A stretch of DNA of 64,000 bases from Leuctra nigra. Its lineage: Eukaryota; Arthropoda; Insecta; Plecoptera; Leuctridae. Positions 12,097 through 24,400 of the stretch are shown one piece after another; position 1 is the stretch's first letter, and the number at the start of each line of letters is the position of its first letter. Below the pieces are notes generated by a model. It saw only the letters and a program-made list of their open reading frames with translations, was not told the DNA's origin and did no database searches. Made by a program: the position numbers and the translations under genes. The DNA lies in contig OW203771.1 of the NCBI GenBank assembly GCA_934045905.1, positions 17,349,701-17,413,700 on the forward strand, given 5' to 3'.

Positions 12097-12700
12097 AGAG
12101 GCAAACGGAAGCGAACGGGAATCGCACGGTTCTTCAGAGCGTTTTTTTGAAATTGTGTCTTCCCACTTACTAATTTTAAAAAATCAGATAGTAACGACCC
12201 ATTACAGCCTAAAGCTGGCTTTCCATGATCCGTCATCTTCCGTCAACGTCCGACACCGTCCGACGAAAACGACCACGTGACCCGTCTCGACCAATCCCTC
12301 GCCGTCCGAGATTTTTGATGATGGCTCTGATTGGTCGAGACGGGTCACAAGGTCGTTTTCGTCGGACGGTGTCGGACGTTGACGGAAGATAACGGAGCAT
12401 GGAAAGCCAGCATAATAGACCACATAATGCCGCACACTGGAGTTCAATATGACCTCTGATACGACCTAAAAGTGTTAAATACGATTATTTTCGTTTTTAT
12501 TAAAATAATCGTATTTAACACTTTGAGGTCGCATCAGAGGTCATAATGAACTCCAGTGTGCGGCATTATGTGGTCTATTGGGCTGTAATGGGTCATTACT
12601 ATCTGATTTTTTAAAATTATTAAGTGGGAAGACAAAATTTCAAAAAAACGCTATGACAAACCGTGCGATTTCCGTTCGCTTTCGTTTGCCTCTTAAGCGA
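12097..12700. mobile_element. TTAA-bounded fold-back MITE, interrupted by another MITE
   Basis: Runs from TTAAGAGGCAAACGGAAGCG to CGTTTGCCTCTTAA, and the arms pair over almost the whole length (GACCTCTGATRCG, CCGCACACTGGAGTTC, TCAGATAGTAA blocks). A shorter, uninterrupted relative is at 60763-61146. TTAA at both ends recalls piggyBac target choice. The left arm carries the insertion at 12214-12410. Confidence 0.7.
12214..12410. mobile_element. nested MITE, TAA target duplication
   Basis: Near-perfect fold-back: AGCTGGCTTTCCATG on the left and CATGGAAAGCCAGC on the right, with GTCCGACACCGTCCGACG and GACCCGTCTCGACCAAT blocks pairing. It is flanked by TAA on both sides, and the relative at 60845 has a single CAGCCTAATAGAC there. 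A TAA TSD fits PIF/Harbinger-type MITEs. Confidence 0.65.
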
Positions 12701-13120
12701 GCGGAGCGAGCGTATCCACTTAACTCTCACGGCACTTTCTCTCTGTGTGTGTTTGTTTTTTTGTCGCGTCAAAACCAGGTCGCACCGGTCAACGGATCGA
12801 TCTGAAATTTGGCACACACCTTCATCTCATACTAACTTGGATCTGTATAGTTTTTTAGAAAGATCCGTCAATAAATAATAAAATTACATGTATTTCATAT
12901 AATATGCGTAGTAGATTCAAGGAGTCCGTTTTCCGTTGCGGCCGCTCGGTTTTCCCCAATTCAAACGAAACGCGGAAACGATCAGCTGCCTACGTTTATA
13001 TTTATCAACGTATTATTGTTAGAAAACGTAACAATTATTACATGACTGTTAGTTTTAGTTAGTTTACATGCGTGGGTGTATATACATATATAGTTTTTTT
13101 CTTTGCTTGAAGAAGAGTAT
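12701..13120. repeat. F2 5' portion and unassigned sequence
   Basis: GAGCGGAGCGAGCGTATCC followed by GGCACTTTCTCTCTGTGTG and, further on, GATCGATCTGAAATTTGGCA is the left part of an F2 element. No 3' end is found. The remainder to 13120 shows nothing recognisable. Confidence 0.4.
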
Positions 13121-14139
13121 GTAGTGATTATTGATTATTGGAGTTTTCATGCGAAGCATTTTTCAGCTTGCAAAGGTTAAGAAAACTCTTTGTCGTCATG
13201 CGAAAGTTATGATGAATTGCAGAAATAGATTGGTATGTTTCATAGAAATTATGTTTACGAAATTTGATTTTAAATCGACAAGTTTCTTCGTTCATAAAAC
13301 GTTGAGGTAATTACGCTCAATACAGACAGGCTTACTGTTTAGATAAGTATACTTTTTAAAATATATTTTTGCACTTACATTTAGCTAATTGCATATTTTG
13401 TATGATAGAAATGACTGAATTTTTTAATAATTTTTTGAACTTTTCAAAATAATTTTGTTTTGTTTAATATTTTTGAGTGTGGCTTTTACTTAGTTGCATT
13501 GAAATGCAGGTGATGCAGTAATTTTTTATTATTTTACTGGATTATTGAAGTGTTTTAGGTCATTTGAATTTTCACCAAAATCCCTACGTGTTTAAATTAC
13601 AAACAGTATTAAAGTATTAGTTAGTAAGCTTACTTTGGTAACAAGATTTTACCACGAATGATTTTACACAATGTTGTTTTTAGTAAAACAAGTTATATTG
13701 GTTTGTATTGGATTTGATTTGTCAAGTTGGAAAACGTAAGTTTTGGAAGATCGTTCCTCATTTCAAAATTGCCGCTCGAAAACTGATATTTTCGAAAAGG
13801 GTAGTATTTTCGATCTTCCGATCGTCAATGATAAATTCTTCATAAGACGTCTTCGTCCGGGTGTTCGCGGGTATGCCGACCGTCTCATCCACTCATTGGC
13901 GCTCGGTGGTCCAATTTCACTGCCTCCTACATGACTGGTCGCTGACTGCATGTTAAGCTTGGTTCCGCGGACTGACATCCACCAGGCCAATGTCCAAGAT
14001 GGCCGTTGTAAACAAACGAAGAACTGTCAGAAAGTGTTGTAAATGATATTTCACGCTAATTTTCACTAAAATACTTGTGTTTATTAATTTGGAACATAAT
14101 AAAAGTGTTGTAAGGTATTTATTTAATATGTAATCAATG
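13121..14139. other. intergenic, no gene seen
   Basis: AT-rich. Short open frames around 13743-13990 overlap on both strands and lack exon-like borders, so I do not call them genes. Confidence 0.35.
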
Positions 14140-14427
14140 TTAATTATTTGTTGATAATAACAAAACAATTGAGACAGTGAGAGAAGCTGTGGCCGTCCAT
14201 GCATTTTCAAGGTTCGCTTTTGTCAGCCCGTTCAAAAAATAGGCCTTCAATTTTGCACACGTACTATCTAGGTATTGTAATCCAAGTGGCCTCGTGATAA
14301 GTTGTTGAACATGATCCTGTGTTAATTTGAAATTTATACTGGACGCTTGACATAATAACTTCAAATTTTGCATGACCATGGACAAACATTTAAGTTGTTT
14401 TTGTAAATTTTCAGAGTAATCTGTCAT
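14140..14427 (-). CDS. unrecognised 95-aa ORF, possible small gene or exon
   Basis: An uninterrupted minus-strand frame from ATG (14427) to stop (14140). It begins M-T-D-Y-S-E-N-L-Q-K-Q-L-K-C-L and is predicted helical, with mixed charge in the first 75 residues and a hydrophobic end. It does not lie in any repeat I recognised, unlike most short frames here. I know no family for it. It could be chance, a retrocopy or one exon of a gene. A solo F2-like end (about 14570-14605) lies just upstream. Confidence 0.25.
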   Translation of the reverse strand: MTDYSENLQKQLKCLSMVMQNLKLLCQASSINFKLTQDHVQQLITRPLGLQYLDSTCAKLKAYFLNGLTKANLENAWTATASLTVSIVLLLSTNN

Positions 14428-14955
14428 TTCATGCGTTCTTGGATATATTTGTCAGGTTTCGTGATAGAAATGTCAGTTTTTTATAACTTCTCCTTTGTTG
14501 ATGCATTTCGTTTCGGCTCTTTCCAAGATTTGAGAGCAGAAACTTTCGAATTCGCATGAAATGGGAAGGCTCGCTTATGAACGAGTTACACAGAGCGTTA
14601 ATCCATACAGCCTTGAGTCAGATTCCAGCAGAATTAGGCATTTTAAGTTAATAGAATACGGCCCCTGATAATACTAAATGAAAGTAGAAATGCAAAAATA
14701 TCATATTTACACGTAGGTGTAATAGTTTGCATATTATGTAATGAGATTCAGCCCGTAATGAATACCTTCAATAATAATTATTAGGTACCTACAAATAAAA
14801 CTATTATTTTGCACGAATATATCAGCAGAATTAGGCATTTTAAGTTATAGAATATGGTCCCTGATATAAAATAGACCAAATAAAATTAGAATTGAGCTAG
14901 ATTTATCATAATATGCATAAATGTCATATTTATAAATACGTAGATTAATAATTGC

Positions 14956-15108
14956 ACATTTTAAATTATCTAGATAGCTCTGCTTTTCAAAAAATTTCAT
15001 ATGCAGTACCGTGATCCTCATATCTATTAGTGTTTTTCAACAATGGATAATAACATACTGCATATGAATTTTTTTGAAAAGCAGGGCTAACTAGATAATT
15101 TAAAATGT
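14956..15108. mobile_element. fold-back element
   Basis: CACATTTTAAATTATCTAG at the left pairs with CTAGATAATTTAAAATGTG at the right, and the pairing continues through GCTCTGCTTTTCAAAA and CATATGCAGTA (arms about 53 bp, loop about 45 bp). Non-coding. Confidence 0.7.
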
Positions 15109-15480
15109 GGTCTATTCCTACAAACAAAACGAATATTTTGCAAGCTCATCAATTACTCAAATATGGACTTATATCTTTCTTCCCCTGTACCATTCATATG
15201 TCAATACAATCTATGTTTTTTTTTCTACCATTATAACCTACCTCCATTTTAGGTCAACTTTGCAATAAGATCAATAACTCAGGTTCATTATCCTAATAGA
15301 CTTGTGCGCGTTTTGCTTTCTTATCTGTAGCAGTATTTCAAAGGGTTTGCTCACAAGACCAAGTTGTGAAATAATTTCAACAAGTCTTTTGCCAGGAGTT
15401 TAGTTGGAAACAATTCTTGTAAGAGTGTGGAGGGGAATTATCCACTCAGAATCAGAAAGTGTTATTCAGATGTGGTCAAA

Positions 15481-18400
15481 ATGAGAGCTCTAATATTTGG
15501 TAAGATACTTTATGTGGTATGATATACAGGTTTATTATGGAACTAACGTGTTTTCAGAACTTCTTATAATCGGAAGTTTCTTTAGATGTTGCGTGAATTA
15601 AAGATCACACCTTGGAAGGTGCGAAGAAATTACTTAAATAATTTACAAATTCTAAAAATATGTCTCGGAAAAATAACTCGATTGTTAAATTATGAGGAAA
15701 CAAAATAGGAAACATTATTAGCTCTGAAATGTGAAAATATTTTACGTTTTAAACATGTATTATGTAAACACAAACTATTAATATTCGTGTGAAAGTTGCT
15801 ACTGGAAAAGGCAAGGAATCCATCCATTCAAATTTGTCAAAGGAGCAGTGATAATTTAACTCGTGAATTTCTGACTGATTTTTCTGAACAATTATAAAAA
15901 CACCTAAAATATATGAGTTATTCGGTCAAACGGTCCCATTTTTAATTTTCAACGAATCAGCGGATCTTTCAAAATCTATAGTACTTATGATCTCGTTTTA
16001 ATGACATTAGTGTGTGTGCAAAATTTCATATCAATATCCTTCATATCCTGGCGAGTTTATACATCAATTTGCATGAAATCTTCTTCGTCACTGTCCAGGT
16101 TTGTTTGTCGTCTTCGTACTGCCCTCGTCGGTCGTCACCAAGCCGTGGTCCCAGAGCGCCCCAAACTGCCCCCAGTGTGACTTGGCGGGCGGGGGCTGGG
16201 TCGGGGGCTGGTGGGAAAATGGGTCCAATGATTGGGGCCCGGTCTGTGCGGCAGGGATGAAAGGCGATCTCATAGATTTCCCGAATAAATGCGAACTCTT
16301 CCGATACAACTGCAAGAATCCTGACGACAGTAAGTAATACAATCATGTGTGGAAACTTCAAAAACTCTTTTTGAAGAAGCTTGATTTTTCAGTTATTAGA
16401 ATCGAATTAACTGAGGATTATTAGTAGTACTCTCAGTCGAGAGGTCATGCTAGAACGTGTCTATTACCATCAATTATATTGTCATTTATCTCACCTTTGA
16501 ACTAGTTATAGAACATAAAATACGGCTTGTTAACTTTAACCTTGTAGATTTCCTCGCAGATTGTAGCATAGGACGTTACAAAATTTGAACTTCGTCAGAT
16601 AATTTTGAAGTGTCAAAACATTCGTTTTCAATTTAAAACAAATAGTGACATTTGGGTAAATTTCAGTCTGCAAACACTAGAGGTGGTCTTTATTGGTATA
16701 ACATAAAAACAGGGCAGTACCAAATGAGTTAAAAGGAGTCGCTCACTAAATGAAACAATTTTGTCTTTAATAATATACAGTTCTAAATCATATTGAAACC
16801 ATTTTTATGAATAATTCCTTGCCAAATCGTCATACAAATTTCCATTTTCTCTTCAAATATTCTGAAAGTGTGTCAATACTTCCAATGTCAAAGCAACAGA
16901 CACTGTTATTCTGATTTATTTTTTACATAATGTTACAATATTGAGTTACAGATTTATTTTTGTCCATAGATCATATTTTGTCAAGCTTCGAATTTGAATA
17001 ATTCACATGTGTGAATAAAAGAGAATCTATTCTTGTGCATTTCTCATACTTGAATGATTTTGTTTCTCTTAGTCTACACTCTTGTTACCGATGACACATG
17101 TGCATCACTGGGACATGAATGGGCAACAATGATGACAATGCCTCCTGACACAACAATGCCGCCCTCGAACACCGGTAGTGGCTCATCAAATACCCCAATG
17201 CCACTAACTCTAATGACAATGATGCCTTCAAAAACGACAATGATGCCTTCAAATTCAACAATGATGCCTTCAAAAACGACAATGATGCCTTCAAATTCAA
17301 CAATGATGTCCTCAAAAACGACAATAATGCCTTCAAATATGACAATGGTGCCGTCAAATTCAACAATGATGTCCTCAAAAACGACAATAATGCCTTCAAA
17401 TATGACAATGGTGCCGTCAAATTCAACATTGATGTCTTCAAAAACGACAATGATGCCTTCAAATTCAACAATGATGTCTTCAAAAACGACAATGATGCCT
17501 TCAAATTCAACAATGATGTCTTCAAAAACGACAATGATGCCGTCAAATATGACAATGGTGCCTTCAAATTCAACAATGATGTCCTCAAAAATGACAATAA
17601 TGCCTTCAAATATGACAATGATGCCTTCAAATTCAACATTGATGTCTTCAAAAACGACAATGATGCCTTCAAATTCAACAATGATACCTTCAAATATGAC
17701 AATGATGCCTTCAAACTCAACAATAATGTCTTCAAAAACGACAATAATGCCTTCAAATATGACAATGATGCCTTCAAATTCAACAATGATGTCTTCAAAA
17801 ACGACAACAATGCAGTCAAATATGACAATGATGCCTTCAAATTCAACAATTATGTCCTCAAAAACTACAATAATGCCTTCAAACAAGACTGTGACACCTT
17901 CAATTACATCAACAATGTACTCAAACACAACAATGACTCCAACAATGCAGTCGTCAACACATGTTCCAACGTTGCCACAACCATCAGCTACAGGTAAGTT
18001 CTAAATGAAACGTTGCAACACTGTGCTTTGTGTGAAGAAAGTATAGATGTTTAGATCGCATCCCTCAGAAAATATATGTATTAAAAATTGTTCTTTCATG
18101 TACCTACCAACCCAGTGCGTTCTATACATTTTATGGTGTACCTAATGTTTTAAATTATATTTGCTACATGCAGTATATGGGTATAGGCTGTATAGGCAAA
18201 GATACTATGGAGTATTCAATTTCATAACATCTTTGGTATAGGTTTATCATAATGTTTTAACATTTTCTCATTTAATATGCAATATTATACAAGATTTAGA
18301 CAAATTTCTACATAATTTATGTCATAACCCCTTTTTATGTCCCTTTTAAAGGGACTCAGTGGAAGAGTGTTTTGTACATTTATTTTTTGTGAAAATGAAA

Positions 18401-21400
18401 GAGGTGTTCAAACAAAAAGAACGAACAAAGTGATTAATATTTAGAGGGAAATAAGAGGGCATAATTATGAATTTGTACAAAAATAGCTGTAGACTCTAAA
18501 ACATACCCGATAAGCTAAGACTTGTCTTGTTAGTTGTAGACGTGTCTTCACATCCTAATCTGGGGCTCATCAACGCGAACTGCGGTGTTGCGACTGCGAA
18601 TGGACCTCTCTTGAATGGATACGAAGCCCAACTCTTTCAGTTCCCGTGGATGGTGCTCATCATCGTGGAGTGGGGTGAGTTGGAATATGTCAGATACTCA
18701 TCTTGAAGTAGGCATAAAGTGTTGAATAGTAACATGATACAAAATAACATGTTAACTTTTTCGAGTTAAAGTAACTGTAACGTGTTACTTTGAAAATAAA
18801 GTATTTGTATTCCTAACATGTTACTTATTTTGAGTAATTTAACTGATTGTAACATGTTACAAATTTATTTTGTTTCCATAGAATATCCAAGTCGGTAAAC
18901 ACACAAAAAGACAATTTAAGGAGGATTTAAATCACTAAATATTTTGAAAATGCCTCTTGGAAGGCAATTTTGGTGTCTTTTTTAACTTCTTCATATTCAT
19001 ATTTATTTGTGTATTATTCATGACGTAATAGGTTCACAGATTTTTAAAAAGGAAAGTAACTGCTGACTTAAGCAAGTAACTGTAACTGTAACACTGTTAG
19101 AAATTTGGACAAGTAACTGTAACTGTAACACTGTTATATTTTAAAAGTATCTTTACCAACACTGGAAAATATTCAATCACTCCATTTACAGTTGCTCAGT
19201 TGGTGAAGCTCTCGCCCGGTAAGTGAGCGAATATTTGTTACCTTTTCACAAACATTCCAAATTGAAAAACTAATACAACCAAGGGTTGTGTGTAAAGTAA
19301 TGGAAATTTGGGCATAACTATGCTGTTATTTGAAATATCGTTCAAATTACACCTGGTGATAGAGTTTTCCTTCCTCTATACAACAGTATGACTAAACATT
19401 CTCTGAGTTTCTGAGATTGCGAGATGTTAAACCCAACTCTACAAAAATATTCGGGAAAAACTCCCATGGGGCTGTCGTACCACTTCTTAGCCAAAACTTT
19501 CTTTGTGTAATCAAACCGTGTCCCCAAAGACTGCCCTTTCGGCTTAACCACAGACTTATAATTGCCTTCGGCATGGGAGCTATAACAAGTCTGTGGTTAA
19601 GCCGAAAGGTCGAAGTAAAATGATTGGGGTCAAACCAGCACCTCCACTACGAAGTTCATTACCGAAATTCAGCTTATAATCTCGTTTTTGTGTTGCACAA
19701 TTTTGGAAGTTTTGTATTCAAGTTGCGATTTGACTGATATCAACAAATACAGTTATATTGAAGTATCATCATACACAATGACTCATGTCGCCATTACAAA
19801 TATGATTGGATGAAGGCAGAATTACTGGTTTTTGAGCTTGAAACATTGAAATGAACTTCCGGCCTTCTACTTCTGAAGTACACCATTGATTCATGGAGAC
19901 GATGATGTTTCAGCCAACACTGCAAGCACAAGCTGTGGAGGGACTTTGATCAACAACAAGTACATTGTGACGGCTGCGCATTGCGTCTCCGGTGCCAACT
20001 CAACCATTGCCGCGTAAGTAGGTCAGAAACTCAGTCGAAGATGAATGGTGCAATAAGATTTATAGCACAAAGTTTTTGAAGACGTTAATGTAATGAGAAG
20101 GGTAATGTTGGAAGGCAGAGCAATGTAGAGGTGTTGGTTGAAGATGAAATGTCCAGATCGTACACGCTGCTTGGAGTGTACGACTACTCGATGGACTGGC
20201 AATGCACGCTGCGCTGTCATGTGTGTTACTCATGTCCAGATCGTACGCGCTGCTTGGAGTGTACGACTACACGATGGACTAGCAATGCACGCCGCGCTGT
20301 CATGTGTGTTACTCATGTCCAGATCGTACGCGCTGCTTAGAGTATACGACTACACGATGGACTGGCAATGCACGCCGCGCTGTCATGTGTGTTACTCATG
20401 TCCAGATCGTACGCGCTGCTTGGAGTACGACTACACGATGGACTGGCAATGCACGCTGCGCTGTCATGTGTGTTACTATGTCCAGATCGTACGCGCTGCT
20501 TGGAGTGTACGACTACACGATGGACTGGCAATGCACGCCGCGCTGTCATGTGTGTTACTCATGTCCAGATCGTACACGCTGCTTGGAGTGTACGACTACA
20601 CGATGGACTGGCAATGCACGCCGCGCTGTCATGTGTGTTACTCATGTCCAGATCGTACGCGCTGCTTGGAGTATACGACTACACGATGGACTGGCAATGC
20701 ACGCCGCGCTGTCATGTGTGTTACTCATCTCTAGATCGTACGCGCTGCTTGGAGTGTACGACTACACGATGGACTGGCAATGCACGCCGCGCTGTCATGT
20801 GTGTTACTCATGTCCAGATCGTACGCGCTGCTTGGAGTGTACGACTACACGATGGACTGGCAATGCACGCCGCGCTGTCATGTGTGTTACTCATCTCTAG
20901 ATCGTACGCGCTGCTTGGAGTGTACGACTACACGATGGACTGGCAATGCACGCCGCGCTGTCATGTGTGTTACTTATGTCCAGATCGTACGCGCTGCTTG
21001 GAGTGTACGACTACACGATGGACTGGCAATGCACGCCGCGCTGTCATGTGTGTTACTCATGTCCAGATCGTACGCGCTGCTTGGAGTGTACGACTACACG
21101 ATGGACTGGCAATGCACGCCGCGCTGTCATGTGTGTTACTCATGTCCAGATCGTACGCGCTGCTTGGAGTGTACGACTACACGATGGACTGGCAATGCAC
21201 GCCGCGTTGTCATGTGTGTTACTCATGTCCAGATCGTACGCGCTGCTTGGAGTACGACTACACGATGGACTGGCAATGCACGCTGCGCTGTCATGTGTGT
21301 TACTATGTCCAGATCGTACGCGCTGCTTGGAGTGTACGACTACACGATGGACTGGCAATGCACGCCGCGCTGTCATGTGTGTTACTCATGTCCAGATCGT

Positions 21401-24400
21401 ACGCGCTGCTTGGAGTGTACGACTACACGATGGACTGGCAATGCACGCCGCGCTGTCATGTGTGTTACTCATGTCCAGATCGTACACGCTGCTTGGAGTG
21501 CACGACTACTCGATGGACTGGCAATGCACGCCGCGCTGTCATGTGTGTTACTCATGTCCAGATCGTACGCGCTGCTTGGAGTGTACGACTACACGATGGA
21601 CTGGCAATGCACGCCGCGCTGTCATGTGTGTTACTCATGTCCAGATCGTACGCGCTGCTTGGAGTGTACGACTACACGATGGACTGGCAATGCACGCCGG
21701 ACTCCCCGCGCTGTCAGAACCCCGCTCAAGTCGGCGCCATCAGCGACGTCCTCGTCCACCCCTACTTCGGCAGCACCACGGCGTACGGCGGGGACATAGC
21801 GCTGCTCATGCTCAACGCACCGGTCGTCTTCAATACAAGTAAAAACATATGAATTAAGCTGCTGCAAGCGCTAGCGATTTTGCCGATTGTCGCAGGCACT
21901 TTTTTGGATACGATTGGAAACAAAATGGGTTGACGAAATGATTTGAAATTTTTTAATCATGATTAGACAAAAGACAATCTTAGGGTTATCACTTCGTAGA
22001 TTTTTAATTTTATGCTGCGTTAATTTGGTTAATTAGTAATAATTAGTTGATTTTTTGTGAAAAATTGTTTTTTTCTTGTCTCAATGGGTGCCGTATGAAA
22101 TATAATTTTTAATATTTGTTAAGTGATAACCTTGAGTTTTTTTTTTTATCTAATCATGGTTAAAAATTGAGATCAATTGGTTAACGGCTTTGGTCTTCAA
22201 TCGTAAAGGAGATTTCATATTTGAGCCATCTTGTTGAACAACCGGCACCTAAATAAAAATGCAAGAAGCAAAAATGAAAAAGTGCTACTAATATACAATC
22301 AGACTGATCATGTGAACATCCCATCAAAGTCACACCAACTTATGAAACAATTTTTTCTCTCAATTTGCTAAAACGGCCGAGCGCTAGTATCAACAAGCGC
22401 TTGTTCCTAATAGGAACATAAACGAGATTATAAAATTGTATTAGAACTTTAATAAAACTACGAAATGTAATGAGCACGTGATTCTTCTTGATCAATCATG
22501 GCGATTGTTAAAACTCTTGTCGATTAGCGTCAACAGTTCAGTCATAGATTAAATGAGTAGATAGAAGTTCATTAAATCTGTGGTTAGTCATCCTCATCTT
22601 TTGGCGTGGTGTCTAAACTCGACCATAAAAAAACACTCCGTGTAAAAAAACAGCCAAGTCTCTTCAACTAAAAAAAAAATTATGAAATCTAAAAATTCTG
22701 CACTGAAACGTAGTGATATCAAAAAATGAGCCAAGTCAAAACTTTATTTGAAAATTAAAAAATACTTGGCGCATCGTGTATATAAATAGCTTAGAAGTAT
22801 AGGCTAGATATAAATACATATACTTATAGTACCTATACCTACAATGCCCTAAAAAAACGATGCGCCAAGTATTTTTTAATTTTCAAATAAAGTTTTGACT
22901 TGGCTCATTTTTTGATATCACTACGTTTCAGTGCAGAATTTTTAGATTTCATAATTTTTTTTTTAGTTGAAGAGACTTGGCTGTTTTTTTACACGGAGTG
23001 TTTTTTTATGGGGATATCACTTATTTTTTTAGTTTATTTACACAATTTGTAAAACTTATTAGGGCAACAATGGCTAATTCCTTTAAAAAAATACGCCTTT
23101 TCCGAATTAGTTACTAAAAAAATATTGTTTGGAGCTAAATTTAAACTTAAAGTGATATACCATGAAGAATTGCGAAAGCATCGTTCCAATAGGTCCAGTC
23201 GTTTTCGAGATATGGCATCACTTCCGGTTTTCAAAATGGCGGCTGAAAGCTCTTACACATTGTAGGTATTAATATGTATATAAATACTAATATTTCATTA
23301 TAAGCCTTCTGAATATATAGTTGGTTTTTATATAAAGGGAAGTGAATTTAAGCAGATTTCGCTAAACTATGACGTCATTTCCGGTTTCAGTAATTAGAAA
23401 ACTTTAATTTAACTATTGTTATTTCATAAAGAGGACCGTCTGAATCGATTGGCGCAAATTTCGTTCCGATCGGTTAAGCCGTTTTTGAGATATGACGTCA
23501 CTTCCGGTTTCAAAATGGCGACTACCGGTTTGATTTATAAAAAGGCACCTCAGACGCCAAAAGTGCACATGTGGTAAAAATTTCAGATCGATCGGCTAAG
23601 CCGTTTAGGCTGTGGCGGTGATAGCGGTGTTTCCTGATATCATCAGATAGGTTTTAAAAGGGGTGTAATTTCACTGTTTTCACGGCCCTCTAGCACGCAA
23701 ATGGCATAACCTATTGTTCCCAAATTTAGTATATGGAGTGGGGTGGGCCATAGCTCGAAATTAAGATATTTCACAACAATGTGAGATTTTCCAATTTTAT
23801 GATCCAGTAGGCCGAAAATGCCATGTTGTTGCTTACAGTAAAAGTGTTTGGTCTGCTCCTCGGTTTATTAGGCATTTACGGTATGTTGAGTGACTGTGAG
23901 TGTACGGTACGACTTGGCTGGGTGGAGCGACCGCTCCACTAGATATTGTAATTAAGATATTGTACCTTAGCTAATCCTTAACTACAACATAGACACCGTC
24001 CACAGACACCGCCATTAGTTTAGATTTAAGAGTGACCGCCGTAGAAACTAACGTCTGCATCAAATTTTACCTAAATTTAATCATCCACTCGAAGCTCGAT
24101 TTTTATTCTACTTTGGCGCAATTTTTGGATTTAGTTTTAATACCAATTTTTAGAGAACAATATAAAGAAAATAAAACTTAAAGTAAATACAAATAAAGAA
24201 AATATAACTTTATTCCTTGATATTTTTCCTAAATAGTGTTCCTAAATTTGTATTTGTTAAGGTTTCGCTATTTCTACAGTGGTCCCTATTAACACATGTT
24301 TGCAATGTAGATGCGTTGGCGCCGATTTGCCTGCCTGTTGGACTGACCGAGCAACTCCGGAACTTCGACGGACAAGGATTAACCCTGACAGGATGGGACA

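Noticed and set aside
17074..17928. Long antisense ORFs opposite the SP1 linker
   Set aside because: Shadows of the 21-bp coding repeat; the sense strand has signal, splice sites and protease exons in phase.
20130..21700. CRISPR array
   Set aside because: Units are contiguous with no unique spacers, in a eukaryotic gene.
20138..21842. Repeat ORFs of 198-494 aa as independent genes
   Set aside because: They run through the 83-bp array. Only the last copy joins protease coding sequence, and starts are arbitrary ATGs in each unit.
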